Positions 1 through 9,244 of a stretch of DNA of 64,000 nucleotides are shown here, piece after piece (positions within the stretch are counted from its first letter, which is position 1; the number at the start of each line of letters is the position of its first letter). The notes under the pieces are model-generated. The model saw only the letters and a list, made by a program, of their open reading frames with translations. It ran no database searches and was not told the DNA's origin. The position numbers and the translations under genes are program-made. Source of the stretch: VYFG01 sp965248685 (GTDB taxonomy: Bacteria > Pseudomonadota > Gammaproteobacteria > Arenicellales > Poriferihabitantaceae). The stretch is from assembly GCA_965248685.1 (NCBI GenBank), contig CBDFKC010000002.1, forward strand, positions 310,001 through 374,000. Direction: 5' to 3'.

Positions 1-516
1 CCATTTCTGGTTGAGCATAGTGAAACGGAAGGTGTGATTCTGCGAGGACATGTTGCCAGGGCAAACCCGCACTGGGAAAATTTTGCAAAAGGACAGTCGC
101 TTGCCATATTTCGGGGGTCACATAGCTACATCTCTCCTACCTGGTATCAGACCACAGGAGTGCCGACCTGGAACTATACTGCGGTGCATATTACCGGTGC
201 GGTAACATTGGTTGAGGACACCAGCCAATTAATTGACATTGTTCACCAGCTGAGCGCGATTCATGAAGCGGACAACCCAAACCCCTGGGTTCCGGAATAT
301 CCCGATTCGATGCTGTCCGCCATCGTCGGATTTGAGCTTCGAGCGGATACGGTGGAAGGTAAGATTAAGATGAGTCAAAACCGCTCAGCGGAAGATCGAA
401 GCAGCGTTATTCAAGCTTTGCGGGCACCATTCGGTGCCGAACCGGATCAGGAGCAATCCCGAACTCAATCTCTTATGCAGCAATTGGAGTATCAGAAACA
501 GACGGGTCGAGGATAG
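1..516 (+). CDS. PaiB-like FMN-binding protein, 5' truncated
   Basis: The frame is open from the first base of the window, so the start lies outside. The visible part has the hallmarks of the PaiB / FMN-binding split-barrel family: a GHVARANPHW stretch near residues 14-23, then an AIFRG-HSYISPTWY motif, then VPTWNYTAVH. Family members are about 200 residues, so only the N-terminal 30 or so are missing. PaiB proteins are described as negative regulators of sporulation and protease genes in Bacillus, but in proteobacteria the role is uncertain. The stop is 3 bp before the next ATG, so the two genes are probably co-transcribed. Confidence 0.85.
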   Translation, partial: PFLVEHSETEGVILRGHVARANPHWENFAKGQSLAIFRGSHSYISPTWYQTTGVPTWNYTAVHITGAVTLVEDTSQLIDIVHQLSAIHEADNPNPWVPEYPDSMLSAIVGFELRADTVEGKIKMSQNRSAEDRSSVIQALRAPFGAEPDQEQSRTQSLMQQLEYQKQTGRG

Positions 517-519
517 ATT

Positions 520-1488
520 ATGAGTGAAGATCGAAAAATTTTTGTTACACGAAAACTGCCAGCAGCAGTGGAAGCCCGATTACAGCGGGATTATTCCTGT
601 GACTTCAATGATAGTGATCAGCTTTATTCATCTGATGAACTGATAGAACGGGCGCGAAATGCCGACGCCATACTTTGCTGTCATACTGAGAAATTTAATG
701 CCGATGTCATGTCTCGACTTCCCGATAGAATTCGTGCCATTGCGAATTTCTCGGTGGGGGTGGATCATTGCGATCTGGAGGCGGCGAAAGCCAGTGGAAT
801 AATCGTAACCAATACACCAGACATTCTTTCCGACGCTACCGCTGAAATTGCCATGCTGTGTATGTTGGGAGCTGCCCGGCGCGGAAACGAAGGTTTTAGG
901 TTGGTTCGTGCTAACGGGTGGAATGACTGGAATCCGACATTTATGCTGGGGCAGCAGGTCACCGGAAAACGTTTCGGGGTGATTGGGATGGGGAGGGTTG
1001 GACAAGTTACCGCTAAACGCGCCCGAGGTTTTGATATGGAAATCCACTATCACAATCGGACTCGCCTGGATTCAGCACTGGAACAAAACGCCAGCTATCA
1101 CGCTTGTTTGGATAGTCTGCTAGCGGTCAGTGATGTATTGTCTCTTCACTGTCCGGTCAATCAGGATTCAATTGGCTTACTTAACGCCGAGCGTATCGAT
1201 AAACTGCCTGATGGAGCGATTGTAATAAATACCGCCAGGGGCGCCGTGGTAGATGACGATGCATTGATTGGAGCGCTAAAATCCGGCAAATTGTGGGCTG
1301 CTGGACTTGATGTTTTTAACGGGGAACCAGCGGATATCGATCCACGTTATCGCGAGCTAGACAATGTCTTTGTCTTGCCGCACCTAGGCAGCGCAACCGT
1401 TGAAACCCGGGACGCCATGGGTTTCAGGGCGTTGGATAATCTAGATGCGATTTTCGCCGGAGCCGCTCCTGTAGACCGTGTGGCTTAG
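520..1488 (+). CDS. D-2-hydroxyacid dehydrogenase, glyoxylate/hydroxypyruvate reductase-like
   Basis: This is a 322-residue NAD(P)-dependent D-isomer 2-hydroxyacid dehydrogenase. The Rossmann glycine motif GMGRVG lies at 156-161. The catalytic Arg240 (INTARG), Glu269 (FNGEP) and His288 (LPHLGSA) are all present. The HNR at 178-180 after the second beta strand suits NADPH, as in glyoxylate reductases. It probably interconverts glyoxylate or hydroxypyruvate with glycolate or glycerate, which fits the glycolate oxidase genes 5 kb away. It starts 3 bp after the PaiB-like gene. The substrate is inferred from family and context only. Confidence 0.85.
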   Translation: MSEDRKIFVTRKLPAAVEARLQRDYSCDFNDSDQLYSSDELIERARNADAILCCHTEKFNADVMSRLPDRIRAIANFSVGVDHCDLEAAKASGIIVTNTPDILSDATAEIAMLCMLGAARRGNEGFRLVRANGWNDWNPTFMLGQQVTGKRFGVIGMGRVGQVTAKRARGFDMEIHYHNRTRLDSALEQNASYHACLDSLLAVSDVLSLHCPVNQDSIGLLNAERIDKLPDGAIVINTARGAVVDDDALIGALKSGKLWAAGLDVFNGEPADIDPRYRELDNVFVLPHLGSATVETRDAMGFRALDNLDAIFAGAAPVDRVA

Positions 1489-1494
1489 GCCGGG

Positions 1495-1668
1495 CTATTC
1501 GGCTTCAGGATTTTTTACTGTATCCTGATACCAGGCAATCCAGGCTCCAGTCAGTACCAGCACTACAATTACCCAGAATGGTGTTTTCCCAATTGAACTG
1601 GCCAGCCCCAGAAGGAATGAACTGATCAGCAGCATTCCAATCAGTCCCGCAATAGCCTCATTCTTCAT
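1495..1668 (-). CDS. small membrane protein, 57 aa
   Basis: This short ORF reads ATG to TAG and encodes two hydrophobic helices (about residues 4-25 and 31-47) joined by a short SSIGKTP loop, followed by a polar tail ending KNPEAE. It lies 23 bp downstream of the amidase stop on the same strand, at the end of the TRAP transporter operon. I do not recognise a named family. The composition (two clean TM segments, conventional start, operon position) favours a real gene over a chance ORF. Confidence 0.6.
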   Translation of the reverse strand: MKNEAIAGLIGMLLISSFLLGLASSIGKTPFWVIVVLVLTGAWIAWYQDTVKNPEAE

Positions 1669-1691
1669 GTCTTGGATGTCCTCGCACTCAA

Positions 1692-3026
1692 CTAATCTGG
1701 TTGATTTAAAAATTCATTGATCCATTTGGCGGTTCGCAATAGACGGCCGTCATCATGTAGCTGACCAACCACTTGAACGCCAATGGGCATTTTATTTTCT
1801 CCCTGAAGCAAGGGCAGGGTAATCACTGGTACGCCACAAAACGTCCATGGGGTACAAAATACCGGGTCCCCGGTTGAATTCAAGCCAGCAGGTGCTTCAC
1901 CGGTGGCTGGCGGCGTAATCAACGCATCGTACTGATCGAATATCTCTTCCAGACAATTATTCAGAAACGATCTCTGTTGCATAGCATTTAGGTAATCAGG
2001 GACCGTAATCTTCTGCCCCCGCTCAATTTGTTGGATAATATTCGCGTCAAGATGTTCCTTTCCTTTGCTGAATATTGCGGCATACCAGGTTGCCATTTCG
2101 GCATCGTTTACGGTTTGCAATGAAGACCAGACATCGTCAAAACCTGTCGGTAGTGAGACTTCGTCGACTTGACCACCCAATTCGTCGACAACCTCGGCAA
2201 ACCCTTCCCGGGTAGCGAGATCCGCCTGCTCCCATGCAGGTGTTTTAATAAATGCAATTTTAGGTGGCAGCGGAGGTTGCTGGGCACAGGTTTTACTGAG
2301 GCCATGGGAGGTGCTGGTCAATAGAGTGGATTGGTCCAGGGGGTCCGGGCCGGTCATCACTTCTGCAAGTAGTGCCGCGTCTTCTACGCTTCGACTAAAT
2401 ACCCCTACCTGATCGAGGAAAGGAGACTGACGCAATATCCCGGTTCGGGGTATTAATCCGTAACTGGGTTTGAATCCAATGGTTCCACAAAATGCCGCTG
2501 GCCTGATGACGGAACCGTTGGTCTGGGTACCCACCGCGCCGGGTACCATAAATGCGGCGACCGCCGCTGCGCTGCCACTGGAAGATCCTCCGGGGGTATG
2601 TGCGTAATTATGAGGATTGGTGGTTTTTCCTGGCATAAAAGTGGCGAGACCAGCGGTGACCGTTTTTCCCATGATTATCGCGCCTTGCTGGCGTAAACGA
2701 GCGACAATTGAGGCATCATTGGCTGGCAATCTGCCCGCAAATATGGGCGAACCATGCTCGGTAGGAATATGAGATGTGTCAACAATGTCCTTGATGCCGA
2801 CAGGTATTCCATGCAGTTTACCCACTGGTCTTCCCGTTTTCCTGATTTCATCGAGGGACTGGGCCTGGCGCTGGGCATATTCCCGGTCCTGCCAGGCCCA
2901 GGCCTGAACATCAGGCTCGAATTCGTCGATACGCTTCTGACAGTCGGTTACCAGCTCAGACGACGAGATATTACCATTCCCAAGAAGTTCTACGGCCTGG
3001 CAAATTCCCAGTGTTTCCAGGTTCAT
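1692..3026 (-). CDS. amidase (amidase signature family)
   Basis: This protein of about 444 residues is a Ser-cisSer-Lys amidase. Counting from the chosen ATG, the catalytic Lys is about residue 79 (GIPVGIKDIVDT), the glycine/serine loop GGSSSGS is at 146-152, and the nucleophile Ser is about residue 172 in the TQTNGSVIRPA motif. It hydrolyses a carboxamide; the substrate cannot be told from sequence. The ATG at 3026 is preferred over an upstream in-frame start because it lies one base after the dctM stop, implying translational coupling. Its place in a TRAP operon suggests it acts on something the transporter imports. Confidence 0.88.
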   Translation of the reverse strand: MNLETLGICQAVELLGNGNISSSELVTDCQKRIDEFEPDVQAWAWQDREYAQRQAQSLDEIRKTGRPVGKLHGIPVGIKDIVDTSHIPTEHGSPIFAGRLPANDASIVARLRQQGAIIMGKTVTAGLATFMPGKTTNPHNYAHTPGGSSSGSAAAVAAFMVPGAVGTQTNGSVIRPAAFCGTIGFKPSYGLIPRTGILRQSPFLDQVGVFSRSVEDAALLAEVMTGPDPLDQSTLLTSTSHGLSKTCAQQPPLPPKIAFIKTPAWEQADLATREGFAEVVDELGGQVDEVSLPTGFDDVWSSLQTVNDAEMATWYAAIFSKGKEHLDANIIQQIERGQKITVPDYLNAMQQRSFLNNCLEEIFDQYDALITPPATGEAPAGLNSTGDPVFCTPWTFCGVPVITLPLLQGENKMPIGVQVVGQLHDDGRLLRTAKWINEFLNQPD

Positions 3027-3027
3027 A

Positions 3028-4389
3028 TTAGCTCGGAGGCACTGTACCAAAGAAATAATCTGGCAACCACAATACTATATTCGGGTAAATATAAATTAGT
3101 ATCATAACTAAAATAACGATACCCAGGTATGGCATGATGCCTTTAAAGATATCGACTAACTGAATATAGGGCGGTGCCACACCTTTCAAATAATAGGCCG
3201 ACATAGCCATGGGCGGCGTTAAAAATGAGGTTTGCAGATTGAGCGCGATCAGCATTGCAAACATGTAGGGATTTACCCCAAATGTATCCAGCATCGGTAA
3301 AAATATTGGCACGAAGATAATGAGAATCTCGGTCCATTCGAGGGGCCAGCCAAGCAGAAATATAGTAATTTGAGCGAGGATCAGAAAACCCACGGTGCCC
3401 AGGCTTAGTGAAAGTATCCAGTGTTCGATAAGCCCATGTCCACCCAGATAGGAAAAAACTGATGCGAATGTCCAGGACCCAACGAATAGCCAGCAGACCA
3501 TAGCCGAAGTCTTCGCGGTCAAAAATACGGACTCTTTAAACCTTTCCCAGGTCAGGGAGCGATATATCAACGCCAGGGTCAGTCCGCCTAAAGCGCCGAC
3601 TCCTGCGGCTTCCGCCGGCGTTGCGAGGCCAAATAGAATACAGCCGAGTACCGACATGATCAAAACCGCCAATGGCACTACAGAGGTGACAACCGCAAGT
3701 AATATTTCCCGCGCGGGCGGTACGTCCTCTTCCCGGGGCTTAGGTGCAAGGGACGGGTTCAAGGTCGCTCTTACCACCACATAGACCATGTAAAAGCCGG
3801 CCAGTATTAATCCGGGGAACATTGCAGCTGCATAAAGCCTGAGCGGCGACAATTCTGCGATTGCGGCGTAGACGATCAGCATAATGCTCGGCGGTATCAG
3901 GATACCAAGACAGCCCCCGGCGCAGATTACACCGGAAGCAAAACTGTGGTTGTAACCCGCTTTCAACATTGCAGGTAATGCCAGCATTCCCATCAGGGTA
4001 ACAACGGCACCGATAATTCCCGTGGCGGTGGCAAAAATTGCACAGGTCATTAACGCTGCAACCGCCATTGATCCTGGTAGATGTCTGGCTGCTAACTGCA
4101 GTGAGAAAAATAATCGGTTTACGATATTGGCGCGTTCGACGATATATCCCATAAACAGAAATAACGGTATTGCTACCAATACGTCATTAGACATCACCGA
4201 AAAAGTATTCTGCACAGCTAGATCGAATATACGATTATCGAAGATGGTATCCATCCTAAACGGGTCGTAGTAAGCGTAGTAACCGAAGGCAATACCCATG
4301 GCGAGCAGGGTGAATGCAATAGGAAAGCCTAACAGGACCATAAAAATAAACAGCCCCAACATAAAAATCGCAATTTGTGGATCAGTCAT
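3028..4389 (-). CDS. dctM: TRAP transporter large permease, DctM family
   Basis: This 453-residue, highly hydrophobic protein has about 12 predicted membrane helices and the DctM/SiaM pattern, with re-entrant glycine-rich stretches such as GGCLGILIPPS near 168-178. It is the transmembrane channel subunit of a tripartite ATP-independent periplasmic transporter, driven by a sodium or proton gradient. It follows dctQ by 14 bp and is followed by the amidase with a 1-bp gap, so dctQ, dctM and the amidase form a tight operon. Length and order are normal for the family. Confidence 0.93.
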   Translation of the reverse strand: MTDPQIAIFMLGLFIFMVLLGFPIAFTLLAMGIAFGYYAYYDPFRMDTIFDNRIFDLAVQNTFSVMSNDVLVAIPLFLFMGYIVERANIVNRLFFSLQLAARHLPGSMAVAALMTCAIFATATGIIGAVVTLMGMLALPAMLKAGYNHSFASGVICAGGCLGILIPPSIMLIVYAAIAELSPLRLYAAAMFPGLILAGFYMVYVVVRATLNPSLAPKPREEDVPPAREILLAVVTSVVPLAVLIMSVLGCILFGLATPAEAAGVGALGGLTLALIYRSLTWERFKESVFLTAKTSAMVCWLFVGSWTFASVFSYLGGHGLIEHWILSLSLGTVGFLILAQITIFLLGWPLEWTEILIIFVPIFLPMLDTFGVNPYMFAMLIALNLQTSFLTPPMAMSAYYLKGVAPPYIQLVDIFKGIMPYLGIVILVMILIYIYPNIVLWLPDYFFGTVPPS

Positions 4390-4403
4390 GATGGTGCTTG
4401 CAA

Positions 4404-4964
4404 TTATTTCTGTTTTTGTAGTAACGCATCTTCGGTTTCCTGCACGTCATGCATTCTCTTCGGCCAATAGCCGTCCCGGATACACATTACGCAACGAATT
4501 GATTCGGCAATTCCCTGGAGCAGAATCAACACACCAGACACAGGTATCAAGGTTTTGAAAAAGTAGATTTGGGTCCGCGCAGGACTGCTCCAACTTACTT
4601 CCTTGTAGAACCAGGAATCAGCAGCGAAACCATATCCATACCAGGTAAGGGCGAATACCGCGGGTAATAAAAATAAAATATAGAGGGTTAAATCTATACT
4701 TGCCTGAGTGCGTTGGGACATAAGGCGATACAGTACATCGCCACGAACGTGAGCGTCCTGGGCCAGAGCATAGGCACCGGCCATTACAAATAAAGAGCCA
4801 TACATTTGTACGCTCATATCAAATGCCCAAACTGTTGGTTTGTTCAGAACGTACCGGACAAACACTTCGTAACAGGTAGCAAAAGTCAAAACCACGATGC
4901 ACCAGGCAAAGCACTTGCCCACCCACACGCTGAGACTATCAACAAAATGTAAAAATCGACTCAT
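4404..4964 (-). CDS. dctQ: TRAP transporter small permease, DctQ family
   Basis: This 186-residue protein has four hydrophobic helices (about 15-35, 50-68, 90-112 and 135-155) and the conserved small-subunit feature of an FVRYVLNKPTVWAFD-like segment after helix 1. It pairs with DctM in the inner membrane. It starts with ATG and sits 214 bp downstream of the binding-protein gene, with a hairpin in between, so it may be expressed at a lower level than dctP. Confidence 0.9.
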   Translation of the reverse strand: MSRFLHFVDSLSVWVGKCFAWCIVVLTFATCYEVFVRYVLNKPTVWAFDMSVQMYGSLFVMAGAYALAQDAHVRGDVLYRLMSQRTQASIDLTLYILFLLPAVFALTWYGYGFAADSWFYKEVSWSSPARTQIYFFKTLIPVSGVLILLQGIAESIRCVMCIRDGYWPKRMHDVQETEDALLQKQK

Positions 4965-5128
4965 GATAATTTTCTGAAAGAGTTAAACCAGTATATTGAT
5001 GGTTTCCCGATCGTAGTACGATGTCGGCGCGACAAATCAATTTATGTTGATAAAAATTATCGCGGTTAAATCTCTAATTATTATTCTCCCCCATCCTGGT
5101 GGAAGACATTGGTCCGTTGATTTAATAA

Positions 5129-5154
5129 ACCGGACCGACAGGTGTCGGTCCGGT
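5129..5154 (-). terminator. strong hairpin between dctP and dctQ
   Basis: ACCGGACCGACA (5129-5140) and TGTCGGTCCGGT (5143-5154) form a perfect 12-bp stem with a 2-nt loop. Read on the minus strand it is followed by a short T-rich run (TTTATTAAAT). It lies 25 bp past the dctP stop and 165 bp before dctQ. It may act as a partial terminator or as an mRNA 3'-end stabiliser, raising binding protein over permease, as is known for other binding-protein transport operons. The role is inferred; the stem itself is seen directly. Confidence 0.75.
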
Positions 5155-5178
5155 AGATTTACTCTGGTTTTTTGCGAC

Positions 5179-6291
5179 CTAGGCCATGCTGCCAAAGTGG
5201 TGCTGGTACGCGCCAGAGTAATCCGGTGCATTCAGCAACTCATAACGCACAACGCGCTTAGCCCAGGCTTTTTGCGATTCAACTACCTTGGCGAAGAACG
5301 GATCGGCTTCGGACAATCGAGCGGTTACCGTGTCCCAGGCAGCGAGCTGGTCCGCCATGACTGAATCGGGAGTCCGATAAACATTAACACCTAGGTTTTC
5401 CAGTGCAATCAGATCGTTTGAATAGCGATCCTGGGATTTCCAGGTAAAATCGGTAGACGACGCTTCAGAAGCATATTCCAGAATGGCCTGTTGCTCAGGT
5501 GCGAGTTTATTGAATAGGCTCTTGTTGAAAATAATTTCAAAAGCCTCCTGACTTTGATGGAAACTCGCCAAGTGGTAATGCTTTGACACGTCCTGCATGC
5601 CAAAATCTTTATCAGAAGTTGGATTGTTAAATTCTGCAGCATCAATTAAACCACTCTTCATCGCAGGTTGAATTTCTCCACCTGGAAGCTGGACCACTGA
5701 CATCCCCATTTCTTGCAGAACGTCTGCCGCGAGCCCAACGGTACGATATTTGAGACCGACCATCTGGCTTGACTCCTTGATTTCTTCCTTAAACCAACCC
5801 AAAGGCTGGGCCGGCATTGGGCTATTGAAGAAGCCTACCAGGTCAAGCTTGAGGGCATCCATTAATTCGTAATACAGCTCGTTGCCGCCGCCGTATTTGA
5901 TCCAGCCCAGTAGCTGGTTCGCATTCCATCCCCAACAGGGACCGGTTCCAAACAAAGATGCGGCCGCACTCTTGGAATACCAGTATGCTGGAACAAGGTG
6001 GGCGCCATCCAGAACACCTTTGTGCACTGCAGTTTGCATCTCTGCGGTTTTAACCACTGAATTCACCGATAGCAGATCAATTTTCAGTGATCCGCCAGAC
6101 ATAGCGTTTACCTTGTCTACATAGTCCTGGGCAAACTCAAGAAAAATTCCGCCGCCCCAAGCTGCCTGTACTTTTAATACAATCTGGGCATTTGCGATAT
6201 AGGGTACCGCCGCCACTGCCGCGGTAGCGCCCACTGCCGTACCTTTTAGAAATTTACGACGGGAGGATTGTTTGGTTTCTGCTCTACTCAT
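5179..6291 (-). CDS. dctP: TRAP transporter substrate-binding protein, DctP/TakP-like
   Basis: This 370-residue periplasmic solute receptor starts with a twin-arginine signal (SRRKFLKG near residues 10-17, then an Ala-rich stretch and a cleavage site around ANAQ). The body matches the DctP subfamily that includes the 2-oxoacid receptor TakP: a GWF segment, the LKYR binding-site Arg region near 180, the GG-IQPAMKSGLIDAAEF motif, and an aromatic-rich C terminus. By family it binds an organic carboxylate. Its position divergent from glycolate oxidase suggests a 2-hydroxy or 2-oxo acid, but that is inference. Tat export implies folding before secretion. Confidence 0.9.
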   Translation of the reverse strand: MSRAETKQSSRRKFLKGTAVGATAAVAAVPYIANAQIVLKVQAAWGGGIFLEFAQDYVDKVNAMSGGSLKIDLLSVNSVVKTAEMQTAVHKGVLDGAHLVPAYWYSKSAAASLFGTGPCWGWNANQLLGWIKYGGGNELYYELMDALKLDLVGFFNSPMPAQPLGWFKEEIKESSQMVGLKYRTVGLAADVLQEMGMSVVQLPGGEIQPAMKSGLIDAAEFNNPTSDKDFGMQDVSKHYHLASFHQSQEAFEIIFNKSLFNKLAPEQQAILEYASEASSTDFTWKSQDRYSNDLIALENLGVNVYRTPDSVMADQLAAWDTVTARLSEADPFFAKVVESQKAWAKRVVRYELLNAPDYSGAYQHHFGSMA

Positions 6292-6619
6292 AATTTGTAA
6301 TCTCCTGATGATAGTTGTTGGTTAGCGTAATTATTCAATTGAACAAGATCATTGGATAAGATCAGTCGCTAACTTGTGTCACTTATTTTTAGCAAAAGCT
6401 GGATGACATGTTGATCGTTGTCGAATTTGTCAAATAGTGCGAACGAGCTATTATATAGACAATTGTCCCGCGACATGGGTATCTCGGTGTATTCGATGAT
6501 AAAATTAATACAGAGTAAAAGGAATTTTTCGACCTCCAAATTTTTGCTCCTGGTTTCTTTTCTCCCGAATATGATGTGCAGACGAGCTAATCTTTTTACC
6601 GGCTGATGATAACTATATA
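6292..6619. other. divergent intergenic region between dctP and glcD
   Basis: These 328 bp separate two divergent operons and must carry both promoters. I see AT-rich DNA, a GTTGATCGTTGTCGAA stretch near 6414 that is one base away from an FNR-like half-palindrome, and no convincing gene; a short plus-strand ORF here has no family resemblance. A GntR/GlcC-type operator is possible but cannot be identified by eye. Confidence 0.4.
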
Positions 6620-8134
6620 TTGAATATTCAAGATCATACTGCCACCACCAAATCTGGCGAAAGTGATCATTCTGAACCCGTTTCGAGGGAGCAGCTGCTG
6701 GGACAACTCGGTCTTTTATTGCCAGCGGATTGCATTTTGTCTGAAGATCAGGAGTTGCTGCCCTATGAATGCGATGGATTAAGTGCTTATCGGCAGCGGC
6801 CTATGCTGGTGGCCTTGCCAGAAACAGTTGAGCAGGTCCAGCAGATCACCAGATTGTGCAACCAGTTGAAGGTACCCATCGTGGCCAGGGGGGCGGGCAC
6901 GGGATTATCCGGTGGTGCCTTACCCCTGGCTACTGGTTTACTGTTAGGCCTTGCGAAATTTAATCAAATCGAGCATATCGATCCTCTGAAGAGAATTGCC
7001 AGAGTCCAGCCCGGGGTGCGGAATCTGGCCATTTCCGAGGCCGCAGACCCTTATGGGCTTTATTATGCGCCCGATCCCAGTTCTCAAATTGCCTGTTCGA
7101 TTGGTGGTAACGTAGCCGAGAATTCCGGTGGTGTGCATTGCCTGAAGTATGGATTGACCGTGCATAATATTTTGCAAATCAAAGTGGTAACCATGGACGG
7201 CGAATTAATCACGATAGGGTCAGAAGCACTCGATTCGCCGGGCTACGATTTGATGGCATTGATGACAGGTTCCGAGGGAATGCTTGGCATAATCGTTGAA
7301 ATTGTAGTTAAGTTATTACCAAAACCCGCGGAAGTCAGTCTTATACTGGCCGCATTTGACGACACAGAAACCGCCGCAACCGCGGTTGGAGAGGTGATCG
7401 CTGCGGGTATTATTCCGGCGGGTCTTGAAATGATGGACAATTTTGCAATCAGGGCGACGGAAGATTTCGCGCACTGTGGATACCCGGTGGATGCTGCGGC
7501 GATTTTGCTCTGTGAGGTAGACGGTACCCTGGAGGAGGTCAATGACCAGATTGAGGGGGTAACGGTCGTGATGACTCAACAGGGTGCCAGTGAAGTTCGG
7601 GTCGCGGGAGATGAAGCAGAACGTTTACTGCTATGGAAAGGACGCAAGATGGCGTTTCCTGCCATGGGGCGAATTTCTCCTGACTATTATTGTATCGATG
7701 GAACTATTCCGCGAAGTCGGTTACCCCAGGTGCTGGCGAAGATGAGTGAATGGTCCAGTCAATATAGATTGCGGGTTGCCAACGTGTTTCATGCCGGCGA
7801 TGGCAACCTCCATCCGCTAATATTGTTTGACGCCAATTCGCCGGGTGAACTGGAAAGGACCGAAGCTTTCGCTGGTAAAATACTGGATCTATGCGTGGAG
7901 GTTGGCGGTACGATAACCGGAGAGCATGGAGTCGGCATCGAAAAAATTAATCAAATGTGTACCCAATTTTCGGCCGATGAAATTAGTCAGTTTCATGCAT
8001 TAAAACGGGCATTCGATCCAGATGCATTGTTGAACCCGGGCAAGGCGGTGCCAACCTTACAACGCTGCGCCGAATTCGGTGCGATGCACGTTCATCACGG
8101 TGAATTGCCTTTCCCCGAACTCGAACGTTTTTGA
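6620..8134 (+). CDS. glcD: glycolate oxidase FAD-linked subunit GlcD
   Basis: The 504-residue protein matches E. coli GlcD along its whole length. It has the YECDGLSAYR-RP stretch near 50, the FAD-binding RGAGTGLSGGALPL motif near 92-105, APDPSSQIACSIGGNVAEN-GG near 152-171, ALDSPG-DL and GSEGMLG, and the C-terminal HAGDGN-HPL, GEHGVG and CAEFGAMHVHHG motifs. It oxidises glycolate to glyoxylate at a flavin and passes electrons via GlcE/GlcF. The TTG start is chosen because it gives the family's N-terminal length; there is no nearby ATG. Its stop overlaps the glcE start. Confidence 0.95.
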   Translation: MNIQDHTATTKSGESDHSEPVSREQLLGQLGLLLPADCILSEDQELLPYECDGLSAYRQRPMLVALPETVEQVQQITRLCNQLKVPIVARGAGTGLSGGALPLATGLLLGLAKFNQIEHIDPLKRIARVQPGVRNLAISEAADPYGLYYAPDPSSQIACSIGGNVAENSGGVHCLKYGLTVHNILQIKVVTMDGELITIGSEALDSPGYDLMALMTGSEGMLGIIVEIVVKLLPKPAEVSLILAAFDDTETAATAVGEVIAAGIIPAGLEMMDNFAIRATEDFAHCGYPVDAAAILLCEVDGTLEEVNDQIEGVTVVMTQQGASEVRVAGDEAERLLLWKGRKMAFPAMGRISPDYYCIDGTIPRSRLPQVLAKMSEWSSQYRLRVANVFHAGDGNLHPLILFDANSPGELERTEAFAGKILDLCVEVGGTITGEHGVGIEKINQMCTQFSADEISQFHALKRAFDPDALLNPGKAVPTLQRCAEFGAMHVHHGELPFPELERF

Positions 8135-9198
8135 TGTCCGATCAGGATATTACCGGTCAATTGCTGGAGCAATTGACCGACGCAATTGATCGACAGCAGC
8201 CGGTGGAAATCGTCGGTGGTCATAGTAAAAAGTTTATTGGACGAGAAACCAATATCAAACAGGAACAGTTACATCTCAAGGCACACGCTGGCATTGTCAA
8301 TTATCAACCGACAGAGCTGGTGATTACGGCCCGAGCTGGTACCCCTATCGTCGAACTGAATCAATTACTTGCCACCAATAATCAGATGCTGGCATTTGAG
8401 CCGCCGGAATTAAATGGTAATGCGACTCTTGGTGGAACTCTGGCCTGTGGTCTATCTGGACCGGCGCGACCCTATACCGGATCTGCCCGGGATTTTGTGT
8501 TGGGTACACACATTTTAAATGGTAAGGGACAATTGCTACGTCTCGGTGGCGAAGTGATGAAAAATGTTGCCGGTTACGATATTTCCCGTTTGATGGTTGG
8601 TGCCATGGGTACGCTCGGAGTCATTCTGCAGGCTTCTTTAAAGATACTGCCTTCTCCGCGGAAAGTGGTCTCGCTGGTTTTCGAACTTGACCAAGAACAA
8701 GCGATCACCAGGATGAATGCACTCGCCGCAAAATCATTACCAATCAGCGCCAGCTGCTTCTATGACAATCAGTTGAGCATTCGATTATCCGGCTCAGCAG
8801 CAGGGGTCGAAAGTGCTTGTGGTCTGTTGGGTGGGGATCAGCTCGATCAGAGTGATCCAATCTGGAGCGGTTTACGCGAATTCAATCACCCGTTTTTTCA
8901 AACCGAACTTCCAGTTTGGCGGTTATCAGTACCGGCGATGGCGATCCCCGAAGTAACCGGCGAAACACTGATCGAGTGGAATGGTACCCAATGGTGGTTA
9001 CGTAGCAATCAGGATGCCACATTGATCCGCCAGCAGGTGACAAAGGTGGGTGGTCATGCAACCTTGTTTATGCGAGGTGATCGCACAAGCGAAGTATTTC
9101 ACCCACTCACTCCTGGAATGCAAAAGCTACAGCAAAGAATTAAACACTCCTTCGACCCTTTGAATATTCTAAATCGGGAGCGCATAAATTGGGCATAA
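8134..9198 (+). CDS. glcE: glycolate oxidase subunit GlcE
   Basis: This protein of about 354 residues is the second flavin-binding-type subunit of glycolate oxidase. It has the truncated FAD_binding_4 pattern seen in GlcE: a VEIVGGHSK start, GTPI-ELN, LAFEPPEL near 87-94, TLGGTLACGLSGPARPY-GS-RD and the MKNVAGYD-SRLM-GAMGTLG motif. The ATG overlaps the glcD stop (TGATG), so the two are translationally coupled. It ends with a SFDP-NILN-R motif typical of these oxidases. The 355-residue length matches E. coli GlcE (350). Confidence 0.93.
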   Translation: MSDQDITGQLLEQLTDAIDRQQPVEIVGGHSKKFIGRETNIKQEQLHLKAHAGIVNYQPTELVITARAGTPIVELNQLLATNNQMLAFEPPELNGNATLGGTLACGLSGPARPYTGSARDFVLGTHILNGKGQLLRLGGEVMKNVAGYDISRLMVGAMGTLGVILQASLKILPSPRKVVSLVFELDQEQAITRMNALAAKSLPISASCFYDNQLSIRLSGSAAGVESACGLLGGDQLDQSDPIWSGLREFNHPFFQTELPVWRLSVPAMAIPEVTGETLIEWNGTQWWLRSNQDATLIRQQVTKVGGHATLFMRGDRTSEVFHPLTPGMQKLQQRIKHSFDPLNILNRERINWA

Positions 9199-9244
9199 AT
9201 CGGGGACAGATCACGGGTAATGGAATGCCTGCCGAGCCCTGTTA

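Noticed and set aside
6414..6430. FNR-like half-palindrome TTGATCGTTGTCGA near glcD
   Set aside because: The second half-site has a mismatch at a key base, and the flanking operons are aerobic carbon genes; not counted in the regulon.
6418..6606. Plus-strand 62-codon ORF in the dctP-glcD gap
   Set aside because: It has no family resemblance or ribosome site, and lies in a region that must hold two promoters.
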